From assembly GCA_018435055.1 (NCBI GenBank), contig JAHDOA010000022.1, positions 1 to 64,000 of the forward strand: a stretch of 64,000 bases of DNA. The letters are read 5' to 3'. A model generated the notes under the pieces. It was given only the letters and a program-made list of their open reading frames with translations, made no database searches and was not told where the DNA came from. The DNA is from Pelotomaculum sp. Its GTDB lineage: Bacteria > Bacillota > Desulfotomaculia > Desulfotomaculales > Pelotomaculaceae. A program made the translations under genes and the position numbers. Below, piece by piece: positions 8,609 through 19,880 of the stretch (its first letter is position 1; every line of letters begins with the position of its first letter).

Positions 8609-9553
8609 TTGTCCTTTTCGGCAGTAACCAAAAACGAATTAGCCCGCGTGGTGGGCCAGCGTTCCTGCTGTCGTCTGGCTGAGCTGTCCGCCCTTGTCAA
8701 GATGGACGGCAGTGTCCAGATCAGCAGTGGCCAACGTCTGTCTCTGCATATTACAACTGAAAACGCAGCTGTTGCGAGAAAAATACTATCACTGGTAAAG
8801 GACCTTTTTGGCCTGCAAACAGAAGTTTTGGTCCAGAGAAAGAAACGACTGAAAAAGAACTATGTCTATCTGATACGAATTCCTTTTCAACAAGGAATCA
8901 GCGATATTCTCTACCGGCTGGGTATGCTGGACGAATCGGGCTGTCTGAGGGATATGGCGCCCCGCAGCCTTTTACGCCGTGAATGCTGCCGGCGCGCTTA
9001 CCTGCGGGGGGTTTTTCTCGGCGGGGGTTCGGTTAACCGGCCCGAGGGCAATTATCACCTGGAAATCATAACCGACAATAAATTGTTTGCTGAGGCGATC
9101 AGCAGTCTCATGAACAGGTGCCACCTGGCTACCAAGTCCAGCCGGCGAAAAAACCGGAACGTTGTTTATCTGAAAGAAAGCGAGCATATAGTCAGGTTTT
9201 TGAATATTATCGGCGCCCATTCCGCCCTGCTCAATTTTGAGAACGCCCGGATTTATAAGGATGTGCGCAATAATGTCAACCGCCTGGTTAACTGCGAGAC
9301 GGCCAACCTTAATAAAACTGTGAATGCCGCCGTCAGGCAGATCGAAAATATTAATTTAATCAGTCACACATTGGGGCTGGAAAAGATTCCGGAGCCACTC
9401 AGGGAAACTGCGGAACTCCGGCTAAAATATCCTGGCGCGTGCCTGGCGGAGCTGGGGAAATTAATGCGGTCGCCGCTTGGCAAATCAGGGGTCAACCACC
9501 GCTTGAGAAAAATCGAAGAGATCGCTGAAAAAATACGGAGCAACAAAATATGA
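8609..9553 (+). CDS. whiA: WhiA DNA-binding protein
   Basis: A 314-residue WhiA. The N-terminal half is the degenerate LAGLIDADG-like fold ([11 protein letters not shown], then [13 protein letters not shown]), and the C-terminal third holds the helix-turn-helix ([19 protein letters not shown]). WhiA controls sporulation cell division in actinomycetes, and chromosome segregation and division in Firmicutes. The TTG start has GAAAGGGGGG upstream. In most Firmicutes it follows rapZ-yvcK directly; here a terminator and a new promoter intervene, so it may be transcribed separately. Confidence 0.95.
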   Translation: MSFSAVTKNELARVVGQRSCCRLAELSALVKMDGSVQISSGQRLSLHITTENAAVARKILSLVKDLFGLQTEVLVQRKKRLKKNYVYLIRIPFQQGISDILYRLGMLDESGCLRDMAPRSLLRRECCRRAYLRGVFLGGGSVNRPEGNYHLEIITDNKLFAEAISSLMNRCHLATKSSRRKNRNVVYLKESEHIVRFLNIIGAHSALLNFENARIYKDVRNNVNRLVNCETANLNKTVNAAVRQIENINLISHTLGLEKIPEPLRETAELRLKYPGACLAELGKLMRSPLGKSGVNHRLRKIEEIAEKIRSNKI

Positions 9554-9692
9554 GTAATGTAAAATTTGCCGCCGTAACGGTATGACGCCCTAAATATCCT
9601 GTTATAATTGAGCTTTGCGGCAGGAAAACGCCCTATTTTTAGAGAATAAATTATAACATGATCCGTCATTTTTCTTGAGGAGTGGGTTGGCA

Positions 9693-11105
9693 GTGAGAAT
9701 GGGCTATGAGCTGAATATAGCGCAAACGCAAAAATTAATTATGACTCCGGAATTGCGCCAGGCGATAACCGTGCTGCAGCTCTCCTCGCTTGAACTGACC
9801 AGATATATTGAGCAGCAGCTCCAGGAAAACCCTCTCCTGGAACTGTATGATGATGACGGGGAAAAAAACCTTGAGTTTTTGGACAAGGATAAGGGGGACG
9901 AGTCCGGCGATAAAAAGGAATATGATCTGGACTGGGAGCTGTATTTTCAAGACAGCAGCGATCTGGGCCTGGGCTACCGGGAACGGAAATGGGAACAGGC
10001 GGAATACAATTATGAAAATTTCATTACCCGCGCGCTCACGCTTGCCGAACACTTACTCTGCCAGCTTCATCTGAATCCCTGCGCTAACAGAGAGCGTTTG
10101 ATCGCTGAATATCTTATCGGCAATATAGATGAAAAGGGCTACCTCCGGGTGTCGCTGGAAGAAGTCGCGGGCCGGTTGAGGGTAAGTCAAATTGAGGCAG
10201 CCAGAGCCTTGCTGTTAATCCAGAGTTTTGACCCGCCCGGCGTCGGCGCCAGAAATTTGCAGGAATGTCTGATGATCCAGTATAGCGCTCTGGGCATTGA
10301 TAATGAGCTTGTCAAATGCTTAATTGAAAACTATCTGGAATTCCTGGCCCGCGGTAAAATTATTCGGATAGCCCATGAACTGGGCGTTACTGTGCAGGAA
10401 GTCCAGGGGGCGGCCGATATATTAAAGACATTTGATCCCAAGCCGGGCAGCAATTTTTCAGATCCCAGTAATAATCGCTACATTGTTCCCGATATCATTG
10501 TGAAAAAGGTGGACGGCGAATATATAATTCTAGTCAATGACATGGTTGCCCCGGGGATAAGGATCAATTCTACTTACCGTTCCGTGCTGGCCAAAGAAAA
10601 AAGCTGCGACTCGCAGACCCGCCGTTTTGTCGAGACCAAGCTGAATGCTGCGGTCTGGCTGATCAAAAGTATTGAGCAGAGAAGGCTGACCCTGTACAAG
10701 GTGGCGAACTGCCTGGTAGATATGCAACGGGATTTCTTGGACTACGGCATCAAGTACTTAAAGCCGCTCAACCTGAAGAACGTTGCGGAGGAGGTTGGAC
10801 TGCACGAGTCCACTATCAGCAGGGCCACCGCCAATAAATACATACAGACTCCCCAGGGTATTCTAGAGATGAGACACTTTTTTTGCACCGGCTTGAGCAA
10901 TGTCGCCGGAACAAGCATATCGTCCGGCTGCATTAAGGAGATGCTTCAAGAAATTATCGCCGGAGAGGACTGCCGGGTTCCTTTGAATGACCAGAAAATA
11001 TCTGATTTGCTAAGACAAAAAGGGATTAAAATTTCCAGGCGCACTGTAGCGAAGTATCGCAGTGAATTAAATATCCCGGCCATCGGGAAAAGGATCAGGT
11101 ACTAG
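9693..11105 (+). CDS. rpoN: RNA polymerase sigma-54 factor
   Basis: About 470 residues with all sigma-54 parts. Region I at the N-terminus is glutamine- and leucine-rich (QTQKLIMTPELRQAI). Region II is acidic (around DDDGEKN). The core-binding region follows, then the -24-binding helix-turn-helix, and the RpoN box is near the C-terminus (SRRTVAKYRSEL). Sigma-54 recognises -24/-12 promoters and needs an AAA+ activator; none is in this window. Starts at GTG 9693, ATG 9699 or TTG 9687 are all possible behind GAGGAG; 9693 gives reasonable spacing. It lies just before gap, where many Firmicutes have the repressor gene cggR, which is absent here. Confidence 0.93.
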   Translation: MRMGYELNIAQTQKLIMTPELRQAITVLQLSSLELTRYIEQQLQENPLLELYDDDGEKNLEFLDKDKGDESGDKKEYDLDWELYFQDSSDLGLGYRERKWEQAEYNYENFITRALTLAEHLLCQLHLNPCANRERLIAEYLIGNIDEKGYLRVSLEEVAGRLRVSQIEAARALLLIQSFDPPGVGARNLQECLMIQYSALGIDNELVKCLIENYLEFLARGKIIRIAHELGVTVQEVQGAADILKTFDPKPGSNFSDPSNNRYIVPDIIVKKVDGEYIILVNDMVAPGIRINSTYRSVLAKEKSCDSQTRRFVETKLNAAVWLIKSIEQRRLTLYKVANCLVDMQRDFLDYGIKYLKPLNLKNVAEEVGLHESTISRATANKYIQTPQGILEMRHFFCTGLSNVAGTSISSGCIKEMLQEIIAGEDCRVPLNDQKISDLLRQKGIKISRRTVAKYRSELNIPAIGKRIRY

Positions 11106-11255
11106 CGTCGTTTTACGGGAGATAGCAGCGAAATATGTACCTATTTTTATCTCGCGAAATAAGATCAGGGGCAGGAGCCCGCAAGATGACGGAGAATACA
11201 GAATAGTAATTAAATTTATCAAAAGCAGGCATACTAATGAAAGGAGCGTATAATA

Positions 11256-12290
11256 ATGGGATATAAAATAGGGATTAACGGACTGGGTAGGATTGGCCGT
11301 GACGTGTTAAGGTGCGCGCTCAAGCGCCCGGACATTGAGGTAATGGCGGTAAATCACAAATCCAGGAGGATCCAGGTAACCGACACATACGCTCAATCTG
11401 TCGGGCATATGCTCAAATATGACTCAATCTACGGCGTTTTTGACCAGGAGGTTGGCTCGACAAAAGATGCTATCGTAGTTAATGGCCGCGAGATAAGAAT
11501 CCTGGCGGAAGGGGAACCCACCCTGCTGCCCTGGAAAGAGCTTGGTGTGGATTACGTGGTTGAGTCAACCGGCAGGTTGAACGACCCGGCTGACGCGAGT
11601 AAACATATCCAGGCAGGCGCCAAAAAGGTGATTTTAACCGGCCCGGCCAAGGGCGGCGAGTGTCTGACCGTGGTAATGGGCGTTAACGAGGTTCAATACG
11701 ATCCGGCCCAACACCATGTGGTTTCAAACGCTTCCTGTACCACCAACTGCCTTGCTCCAGTAGCCAAGGTGCTCAATGACAATTTTGGCATTGTCAAAGG
11801 TTTGATGACGACCGTGCACGCCTATACCAACGACCAGCAACTGCTTGACATGCCGCACCGGGATATGAGGCGGGGCAGGGCCGCTAACCTTTCTCTCATT
11901 CCTACGACCACCGGGGCGGCAAAAGCTGTGTCGCTGGTGCTTCCAGAGCTGAAGGGCAAAATCAACGGTTTCGCCATCAGGGTGCCCCTGCCCACAGTTT
12001 CAGCAGTAGACCTGGTAGTGGAGCTGGCCAAAACGGCGACAGCGGATGAGATCAACGCCGCTTTAAAGGAAGCCGCCAACGGGTATTTGCGGGGTATCCT
12101 GGATTATTGCGAGCTACCTCTGGTATCCGCCGACTTCAAGGGCGATCCCCATTCGGCGATCATTGATTCTATGTCAACTATGATTATCGGTGACAATATG
12201 GCCAAGGTTATTGCCTGGTATGACAATGAATGGGGTTATTCCGAACGGGTGCTGGACCTGCTTGTGTACATGGCTTCGCAGGACAAGTAG
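11256..12290 (+). CDS. gap: Glyceraldehyde-3-phosphate dehydrogenase, type I
   Basis: A 344-residue phosphorylating GAPDH that converts glyceraldehyde-3-phosphate to 1,3-bisphosphoglycerate. The Rossmann motif is GINGLGRIGR, the catalytic cysteine is in SNASCTTN with its histidine in TVHAYT, and the C-terminus has WYDNEWGYS. The segment after the second beta strand reads AVNHKSRR, where NAD-specific enzymes usually have Asp (VNDLTD). Loss of that Asp and gain of Lys/Arg suggests it may accept NADP; this is inference. Start ATG follows GAAAGGAGCG. First gene of a gap-pgk-tpiA-gpmI-eno run, all on one strand. Confidence 0.95.
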   Translation: MGYKIGINGLGRIGRDVLRCALKRPDIEVMAVNHKSRRIQVTDTYAQSVGHMLKYDSIYGVFDQEVGSTKDAIVVNGREIRILAEGEPTLLPWKELGVDYVVESTGRLNDPADASKHIQAGAKKVILTGPAKGGECLTVVMGVNEVQYDPAQHHVVSNASCTTNCLAPVAKVLNDNFGIVKGLMTTVHAYTNDQQLLDMPHRDMRRGRAANLSLIPTTTGAAKAVSLVLPELKGKINGFAIRVPLPTVSAVDLVVELAKTATADEINAALKEAANGYLRGILDYCELPLVSADFKGDPHSAIIDSMSTMIIGDNMAKVIAWYDNEWGYSERVLDLLVYMASQDK

Positions 12291-12473
12291 GTACCGGCTG
12301 AACAGGAGTCTCAAAAGAAATATGGTTATCATTTATGGTGAAAGCGCTGCTAAATATAGACAGTTCGCGTGACCGGCGTCCCAGCTCCGGGTAAGGCGCC
12401 GGGTTGGGGCATGGGTGAACTGGCTTTTTTTGCAGCGCTTTTGCAGAGATTGGAGAAGGGAGGTGTCGCGGCC

Positions 12474-13658
12474 ATGGCTAAAAAAACCGTCAGGGATATT
12501 GATGTAAGAGACAAAAGGGTCCTGGTAAGAGTGGACTTTAATGTTCCCCTGGATAAAAACGGCAGGGTTGCGGACGACACCAGGATTATTGAGGCGCTTC
12601 CGACGATAAACTACCTTGCTGAACATAGTGCAAAAGTAATTCTTCTGTCCCATCTGGGCCGCCCCAAAGGACATATTGATGAAAAATATAGAATGGATCC
12701 GGTGGGCCAAAAACTGTCAGAGCTGCTCGGCCGGGAGGTTACCAAGGTTGACGACTGCGTGGGGGACATACCGCGTGAGGCTATAGAGCGGATGCAGGGC
12801 GGCGACGTGATACTACTGGAAAATGTTCGCTTTCACCCGGAAGAAGAAAAAAATGGTGAGAAATTCTCCCGGCAGCTGGCTGAACTGGCTGATATTTATG
12901 TGAATGACGCATTTGGCACAGCCCATCGCGCTCATGCTTCCACTGCCGGGGTGTCCGAATTTTTGCCTGCGGTAGCGGGCTTTTTAATGGAAAAGGAACT
13001 GGATATCCTGGGCCGGCTTTTAGTTCACCCGGAGCGGCCATTTGTAGCCATAATGGGCGGGGCCAAGGTTAAAGACAAAATCGCCGTTGTTTCAAACCTG
13101 CTGGATAAAGTAGACACTGTGATTCTAGGCGGCGGCATGTCCAATACATTCCTGCAGGCGCAGGGTTATGACGTTGGCAAATCACTGCTGGAAGCAGATA
13201 AGATTGATCTGGCCAGGGGCTTGCTGGCAGAGGCAAAAAGTAAAGGAGTAAAACTGCTCCTGCCCGTGGATGTTGTCGTGGCGCCGGGCGCCGCGCCGGA
13301 TGCGGAGCAGAAAACCGTCCCGGTCAGCCAAATCCCGGCTGAATGGATGGCCCTGGATATCGGCCAGGAGACCATAGCTGAATTTACAGAGGCCATGAAA
13401 ACAGCCTGTACTATAGTATGGAACGGACCTATGGGCGTTTTTGAGATGGCGCCGTTCGCCAAAGGCACCGGGGCGATCGCGCTGGCCATGGCCGAGAGCA
13501 GGGCCACTACAATAATTGGCGGCGGGGATTCCGTCTCCGCCATAAAAAAGACCGGTGTCGCGGACAAGATCACCCATATCTCAACCGGCGGCGGCGCTTC
13601 CCTGGAATTTTTAGAGGGCAAGGTCCTCCCCGGTGTGGCAGTCCTGCTGGACAAATAA
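12474..13658 (+). CDS. pgk: Phosphoglycerate kinase
   Basis: A 394-residue monomeric kinase that makes ATP and 3-phosphoglycerate from 1,3-bisphosphoglycerate and ADP. Visible motifs are RVDFNVPLD near the N-terminus, [31 protein letters not shown] and the C-terminal GGGDSVSA with STGGGASLE. The ATG at 12474 follows GGGAGGTGTCGCGGCC and gives the normal family length; the longer in-frame opening from 12369 adds residues not expected in the family. Length and motifs are complete. Confidence 0.96.
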   Translation: MAKKTVRDIDVRDKRVLVRVDFNVPLDKNGRVADDTRIIEALPTINYLAEHSAKVILLSHLGRPKGHIDEKYRMDPVGQKLSELLGREVTKVDDCVGDIPREAIERMQGGDVILLENVRFHPEEEKNGEKFSRQLAELADIYVNDAFGTAHRAHASTAGVSEFLPAVAGFLMEKELDILGRLLVHPERPFVAIMGGAKVKDKIAVVSNLLDKVDTVILGGGMSNTFLQAQGYDVGKSLLEADKIDLARGLLAEAKSKGVKLLLPVDVVVAPGAAPDAEQKTVPVSQIPAEWMALDIGQETIAEFTEAMKTACTIVWNGPMGVFEMAPFAKGTGAIALAMAESRATTIIGGGDSVSAIKKTGVADKITHISTGGGASLEFLEGKVLPGVAVLLDK

Positions 13659-13667
13659 CAACGCGAT

Positions 13668-13696
13668 CGTGTCACGGGGACGGTTCTCTTGACACG
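13668..13696 (+). repeat. REP-like repeat, type A
   Basis: CGTGTCA, core CGGGGACGGTTCTCT, TGACACG: a copy with perfectly pairing arms 9 bases after the pgk stop. Confidence 0.85.
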
Positions 13697-13743
13697 ATTT
13701 TCACGGGAGTGGGATTGCCTAATGAACTCCCGCACCGCAGGCG

Positions 13744-13893
13744 GCGCCATCAAAGAATGAAAACGACACTAAGTGGCCTCCAGGAGTTAACACCTGTGGA
13801 GATTCCCCTGTCGCAGCAGCGCCATCAAAGGATGAAAACGATAATAATGGTCGGGAATTTACACCTGTAGAGGCCTCTGATGGGGATGGGCAG
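13744..13893 (+). repeat. Two diverged direct repeats of about 75 bases
   Basis: GCGCCATCAAAG-ATGAAAACGA occurs at 13744 and again at 13819. A second shared block (TTAACACCTGTGGAG versus TTTACACCTGTAGAG) follows in both. The two units are 75 bases apart and have drifted. They occupy the pgk-tpiA gap. Function unknown; they are unrelated in sequence to the REP-like elements. Confidence 0.6.
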
Positions 13894-13969
13894 CCGCCCA
13901 GTTGCGGGTCGATGATGCGGGAATCCCCAAATGGGGATGCTTTCTTTAAAGGAAGGGAGTGGTGGTCTG

Positions 13970-14740
13970 ATGTCACGCAAGCCGGTGATTGCAGGAAACT
14001 GGAAAATGTTTAAAACTGTGCCCGAAGCTTTAGCCTTTGTCCGGGATATCAGGCAAACGATAGTTGGTCTGGAGCATGTCCAGGTGGTTTTATGCCCGCC
14101 TTTTACCGCCCTGGCCCTGATGTCGGACGCCCTGCGCGGTTCGGGCATTTCACTGGGCGCCCAGAACGTTTTCTGGGAGGACAAGGGCGCCTTTACCGGG
14201 GAAATATCGCCGGTGATGCTGAAAGACGCAGGATGCAGTTATGTAATTATCGGTCATTCCGAGCGCCGGCAGTATTTCGGGGAGACCGACGAAAAGGTAA
14301 ACCAGAAGATCAAAGCTATTTTGGGCCACGCGCTGATACCGATCATGTGTGTCGGCGAGACCCTGGATGAGCGTGAGGCGGGCGTTACCGAGAAGATAGT
14401 GCGGGCTCAAACTGCAGCCGGCCTTGACGGTCTGGCGCCAGAGCAGGTTGCGCAAATGGTCATAGCTTATGAGCCGGTATGGGCTATCGGTACCGGCCGG
14501 ACCGCCTCAGATGAAGACGCCCAGGCAGTGATCGCTTACATCCGGGACATTGTGCGGGAACAGTGCGGGGCGGCCGCCGCCGGGAACGCACGCATCCTTT
14601 ACGGCGGCAGTGTAAAACCGGGGAATACAGCCGGGCTGATGTCCAAAGGCGATATTGACGGGGCGCTGGTGGGCGGGGCCAGCCTGAAGGTAGAAAGCTT
14701 TGCGGAAATAATCAAAAAGACATCCGAGGCTAAAAGATGA
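13970..14740 (+). CDS. tpiA: Triosephosphate isomerase
   Basis: A 256-residue TIM barrel interconverting dihydroxyacetone phosphate and glyceraldehyde-3-phosphate. Substrate-binding GNWKMFKT is at the N-terminus, the catalytic histidine is in IIGHSERRQ, the catalytic glutamate in AYEPVWAIGTG (flexible loop 6), and the phosphate site in YGGSVKPGN. The ATG at 13970 starts the usual SRKPVIAGNWKM opening; longer in-frame starts add residues atypical of the family. Short REP-like copies separate it from gpmI. Confidence 0.96.
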   Translation: MSRKPVIAGNWKMFKTVPEALAFVRDIRQTIVGLEHVQVVLCPPFTALALMSDALRGSGISLGAQNVFWEDKGAFTGEISPVMLKDAGCSYVIIGHSERRQYFGETDEKVNQKIKAILGHALIPIMCVGETLDEREAGVTEKIVRAQTAAGLDGLAPEQVAQMVIAYEPVWAIGTGRTASDEDAQAVIAYIRDIVREQCGAAAAGNARILYGGSVKPGNTAGLMSKGDIDGALVGGASLKVESFAEIIKKTSEAKR

Positions 14741-14749
14741 AATGAAAAA

Positions 14750-14820
14750 CGTGCCAGGAGAACCGTCCCCTTGACACGCTGACACGAAAAGCGTGTCAAG
14801 AGAACCGTCCCCTTGACACG
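14750..14820 (+). repeat. Two REP-like repeats, type A
   Basis: Copies at 14750-14778 (CGTGCCA ... TGACACG, core missing one base) and 14792-14820 (CGTGTCA ... TGACACG). The second abuts the GGAGGTAGGAG ribosome-binding region of gpmI. Confidence 0.87.
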
Positions 14821-14834
14821 GTGGAGGTAGGAGT

Positions 14835-16379
14835 TTGACAGCAGAGATAAAGCCGCTTGTCCTGGTAATACTAGATGGCTGGGGTGTAGGCCCCCGGGTT
14901 GAGGGAAACGCCATAGCCAGGGCATACCCGGCCAACTACAATAGCTTCCTGACCAAATACCCGCATACTGTCCTGGCCTGTTCCGGCGAGGACGTCGGCT
15001 TGCCGGAGGGGCAAATGGGCAATTCCGAGGTGGGCCACCTGAATATGGGCTCCGGCCGGGTGGTATACCAGGACTTGACCAGGATTACCAGGGAAATAAG
15101 GCTGGGCGCCTTTTTTCAGAATAAAGTATTGCTCGATGCTATAAATCATGCAAAAAATAACGGCGGCGCCCTGCATTTAATGGGCCTTTTATCGGATGGC
15201 GGGGTTCATAGCCATATCAGCCACCTTTTTGCCCTGCTCGATCTGGCGGCGCGGGAAAACATGCGCAATGTATTTATCCATGCCTTTCTTGACGGGCGTG
15301 ATGTCCCTCCGGCCAGCGCGAAAGAATATCTCACGTCCCTGGAGCAAAAATTAAAAGAAATCGGCTTTGGCGCGGTGGCCACGGTGATGGGGCGCTATTA
15401 CGGCATGGACAGGGACCGCCGCTGGGAACGCACTGAACTGGCCTATAACGCCATGACCTGCGGCGAAGGTATCCATACGAAGACCGCGCTGGAGGCGGTT
15501 GAACGCGGCTACTACAGAAATGAGACCGACGAGTTTATTCAACCCACCGTTATTATCCACAGCTCCGGCGACGCCCTGGGTAACATAACCAGCGGGGATG
15601 CCGTCATTTTCTATAATTTCCGGCCGGACCGGGCCCGTCAGATCACCAGGGCTTTTACCGACTGGGATTTTAAAGGCTTTACCCGGAAAAACGGCTACCC
15701 GGACGTGCATTTTACCTGCATGACGCTTTACGATAAAAACATCGACGCGCCAGTAGCTTTTAAACCGGCATCCTTAAAAAACACACTGGGAGAAGTGCTG
15801 AGCAAAAACGGTATCCGGCAGCTTCGGCTGGCGGAGACCGAAAAATACGCGCACGTTACATTTTTTTTCAATGGCGGTGTGGAAGAACCGAACCCGCTTG
15901 AAGAGCGGATCCTCATTCCCTCGCCCAAAGTGGCCACCTATGACCGCCAGCCGGAAATGAGCGCGCCGGAGGTGACCGGCAAACTTCTTGAGGCAATAAA
16001 TTCGGGCAATTATAAGGTAATCATCATGAATTACGCCAACTCTGACATGGTGGGGCATACCGGGGACATGCGCGCCACAATCAGGGCCCTGGAGGTCGTG
16101 GACAGCTGTGTCGGGAAGGTGGTACAGGCTGTTCTGGACAGGGACGGCACGGTCCTGATCACCGCCGACCACGGTAACGCCGATGAGATGGAGGATAGTG
16201 AGGGCCACATCGTTACAGCCCACACCACCAACCCGGTCCCCTTTATATATATTAACCGTAATGTAGAAGGCGTCAGGCTGCGGGAAGGCAGCCTGCGGGA
16301 TATAGCCCCCACCATTCTGCAATTGCTGGGGATCCCCAAGCCGGCGGAGATGACCGGAGATACACTAATAACAACTTGA
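14835..16379 (+). CDS. gpmI: 2,3-bisphosphoglycerate-independent phosphoglycerate mutase
   Basis: A 514-residue cofactor-independent mutase of the alkaline-phosphatase superfamily, converting 3- to 2-phosphoglycerate with Mn2+. The N-terminal metal motif is LDGWG, the catalytic serine is in NSEVGHLNMGSGR, the transferase domain shows GLLSDGGVHSH and FLDGRDVPP, and the second metal set is NYANSDMVGHTGD and TADHGNADEM. The TTG start follows GGAGGTAGGAG. The Mn-dependent isoform is usual in spore formers. Confidence 0.96.
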   Translation: MTAEIKPLVLVILDGWGVGPRVEGNAIARAYPANYNSFLTKYPHTVLACSGEDVGLPEGQMGNSEVGHLNMGSGRVVYQDLTRITREIRLGAFFQNKVLLDAINHAKNNGGALHLMGLLSDGGVHSHISHLFALLDLAARENMRNVFIHAFLDGRDVPPASAKEYLTSLEQKLKEIGFGAVATVMGRYYGMDRDRRWERTELAYNAMTCGEGIHTKTALEAVERGYYRNETDEFIQPTVIIHSSGDALGNITSGDAVIFYNFRPDRARQITRAFTDWDFKGFTRKNGYPDVHFTCMTLYDKNIDAPVAFKPASLKNTLGEVLSKNGIRQLRLAETEKYAHVTFFFNGGVEEPNPLEERILIPSPKVATYDRQPEMSAPEVTGKLLEAINSGNYKVIIMNYANSDMVGHTGDMRATIRALEVVDSCVGKVVQAVLDRDGTVLITADHGNADEMEDSEGHIVTAHTTNPVPFIYINRNVEGVRLREGSLRDIAPTILQLLGIPKPAEMTGDTLITT

Positions 16380-16386
16380 GGAGTGA

Positions 16387-17679
<1,293 letters not shown>

Positions 17680-17698
17680 TTACCTGAAATAGTTATTG

Positions 17699-17727
17699 TT
17701 GACACCTTGAATTCCTTATACTATAAT
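17699..17727 (+). promoter_or_regulatory. Sigma-A-type promoter of rplM-rpsI
   Basis: TTGACA (17699-17704) and TATAAT (17722-17727) are both perfect consensus, with a 17-base spacer. It leaves an untranslated leader of about 50 bases before rplM, where ribosomal-protein autoregulation could act. Confidence 0.85.
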
Positions 17728-17784
17728 GTTGGTTGTGGCTTTTAAGCTTTGTCTGTTTATATCTAAGGAGGGAAATTCTCTATC

Positions 17785-18219
17785 ATGAAGACCTTTATGG
17801 CCAAGCCTGGCGATATGAAAAACCGCAAGTGGTACATACTGGACGCCGAGGGTAAGGTTTTGGGCAGGCTTGCCGTGGAGGCGGCCAAGATTCTACGCGG
17901 GAAACACAAGCCGGATTTCACACCGCATGTTGATACAGGCGACCATGTGATCGTGATCAATGCGGAAAAAGTGAAATTAACCGGAAATAAGTTAAAAACC
18001 AAAAAATACTACAGGCATTCCGGATATCCTGGTGGCCTTAAAGTTGTAGACTACGAAAAACTGATGAAAACCAGGCCCGAATTGGCCGTGGAAAAAGCAA
18101 TTACCGGCATGCTGCCGCACAACCGGCTGGGAGCTGACATGGCCAGGAAGCTCAAGGTATATAAAGGTCCCGAGCATCCGCACCAGGCGCAAAAACCCGA
18201 AGCCAGGCAGATGCAGTAG
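17785..18219 (+). CDS. rplM: 50S ribosomal protein L13
   Basis: 144 residues, the usual L13 length. Conserved blocks are [49 protein letters not shown] and GMLPHNRLG. Start ATG follows TAAGGAGGG. The rplM-rpsI pair is nearly universal in bacteria. Confidence 0.97.
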   Translation: MKTFMAKPGDMKNRKWYILDAEGKVLGRLAVEAAKILRGKHKPDFTPHVDTGDHVIVINAEKVKLTGNKLKTKKYYRHSGYPGGLKVVDYEKLMKTRPELAVEKAITGMLPHNRLGADMARKLKVYKGPEHPHQAQKPEARQMQ

Positions 18220-18239
18220 GGAAGGAGGAATAGACAGAA

Positions 18240-18632
18240 TTGGCACAGGTTATGTTTTACGGCACCGGACGCAGGAAAAACTCGGTGGCCAGGGTGTTCC
18301 TGGTACCCGGTGAAGGCAATGTAATTATTAACAACAAGCCGGTTAGCGAATATTTTGGCCGCCGGACACTGGAAATGATTGTCCGCCAACCGATAGAATT
18401 GACGGGGGCTGCTTCCCGCTTTGATGTCCAGGCCAAAGTCCTGGGCGGCGGCATCAGCGGCCAGGCCGGCGCGATCAAGATGGGTATTGCCCGCGCCCTG
18501 ATCCAGGCTGATCCCAATCTTCGACCCCTTTTAAAAAAAGCCGGTTTTCTGACCAGGGATCCGCGCATGAAAGAGCGCAAAAAGTATGGTCTGCGTAAGG
18601 CCCGCCGCGCTCCTCAATTCAGCAAGCGTTAA
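18240..18632 (+). CDS. rpsI: 30S ribosomal protein S9
   Basis: 130 residues. Conserved [17 protein letters not shown] near the N-terminus, [19 protein letters not shown] in the middle, and the basic C-terminal tail [17 protein letters not shown] that reaches the decoding centre. TTG start behind GAAGGAGG, 20 bases after rplM. Confidence 0.97.
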   Translation: MAQVMFYGTGRRKNSVARVFLVPGEGNVIINNKPVSEYFGRRTLEMIVRQPIELTGAASRFDVQAKVLGGGISGQAGAIKMGIARALIQADPNLRPLLKKAGFLTRDPRMKERKKYGLRKARRAPQFSKR

Positions 18633-18639
18633 CAACCAG

Positions 18640-18662
18640 GGAAGGTAATACCTTCCTTTTTT
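18640..18662 (+). terminator. Rho-independent terminator after rpsI
   Basis: GGAAGG TAATA CCTTCC followed by six T residues, ending the rplM-rpsI transcript. Confidence 0.85.
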
Positions 18663-18724
18663 GTTATGGTATATGTTATAATCGTTTATACTTTTAACGG
18701 ACAGATTCTTTCCGGGAGGAAACT

Positions 18725-19594
18725 GTGAACCGTTTACTTTTTGTTTTTCTGCTTACTGCTTTTATCAACCTGATCAACACTTTAACCCGCAGTTCCCGCC
18801 TTTCCGGTGTCAGGACAAAACACCTGGCCACTGCTATTTCGCTTTTTAGTGTTGTTTACCTCGCGGCCAGTTTCGCCAACACCCTGCAGGCCCCCCTGCT
18901 GGCTTCGACAGTAGAGAGCGCTATAGAAGAAGCTTATAATCAATCCCTGTTAATATATCCAGGCAACGCTATCGAAAGCCCCTTGTACCAGGCAACTCTG
19001 GTTGAATTGAGCCGCAAGCTCCGTTTTGTTATTCTGGGCGCTACGCTTGGTACGGTGGTTGGTATGTTTGCAATCCCCAGTTTTGTCACTTCTTTTTCCA
19101 ATGCGATTAAGTCATTCGGCCAGACCGGCTCAGTTTTCAAGGTTATTTATCTTTTTTTTATATCTATGTTTAAGCCGGGCAGCGGCATACTCAGGTTCAG
19201 GATGTCCTCCCGGGACACGCTCAAAGAGTTACTTACCAGAAAAATGAGCATCCCCAAAGGTTTCCTTTACTGGAATCTGGCCAGTTACAGCTTGTGGACG
19301 GCCAACGTGCTGTCCGGTCTGTATGCCGGCGCCCTTTACCCGGAATTCCGCTCAACCGCGGTGCTGATGGCTTCCATAGTAGGCAACGCCGCCATTATCG
19401 TCAATGTGATGATGGTCGACCCGATCCTGGCCAAAGTGACTGATGACGTGGCCAGAGGGATAAGAGACGAAATAGAATTAAAGCAGATTGTTCTTTTCCT
19501 CGCCATTTCTAACCTGCTGGGCACGCTCTTAAGCCAGGCCGTATTTGAGCCTGTAGCCTGGGTCCTGCAGCTACTGACCGGGTGGATTGTTTAA
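18725..19594 (+). CDS. amj: Amj-family lipid II flippase (DUF2837)
   Basis: 289 residues of mostly hydrophobic sequence with several membrane segments. It opens FLLTAFINLINTLTRSSRL and contains GVRTKHLATAISLFSVVYL, typical of the YdaH/Amj family. In Bacillus Amj flips lipid II across the membrane and can replace MurJ. GTG start behind CGGGAGGAAACT. An extended -10 box (TGTTATAAT, ending near 18682) lies about 40 bases upstream. Assignment is from recalled family features, not a search. Confidence 0.75.
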   Translation: MNRLLFVFLLTAFINLINTLTRSSRLSGVRTKHLATAISLFSVVYLAASFANTLQAPLLASTVESAIEEAYNQSLLIYPGNAIESPLYQATLVELSRKLRFVILGATLGTVVGMFAIPSFVTSFSNAIKSFGQTGSVFKVIYLFFISMFKPGSGILRFRMSSRDTLKELLTRKMSIPKGFLYWNLASYSLWTANVLSGLYAGALYPEFRSTAVLMASIVGNAAIIVNVMMVDPILAKVTDDVARGIRDEIELKQIVLFLAISNLLGTLLSQAVFEPVAWVLQLLTGWIV

Positions 19595-19880
19595 GAAAGC
19601 GGCGCCAGGCCCCTTGTTGCGGGCATGGCCCCAGCCAGCGCCCGGATGCCAACCGCAGTCCCCGCCCGAACTATACCCCTTTTTCCCCCTCCCCCGCCAA
19701 TCCCGGGATAAAGCCGCTGTTATTAATGTCATAAAATCCACTAATAAAAAGAATTATGACCTAAATAAATGGGGATTGTTGTACAAATTTAAAGAGGAAT
19801 TATTAATGCGGCATGGAAATAAATGTCAGGTGTAAATATATGTTAGTTTGCATATGCAGGAATTAGAAAGGGGAATTACC

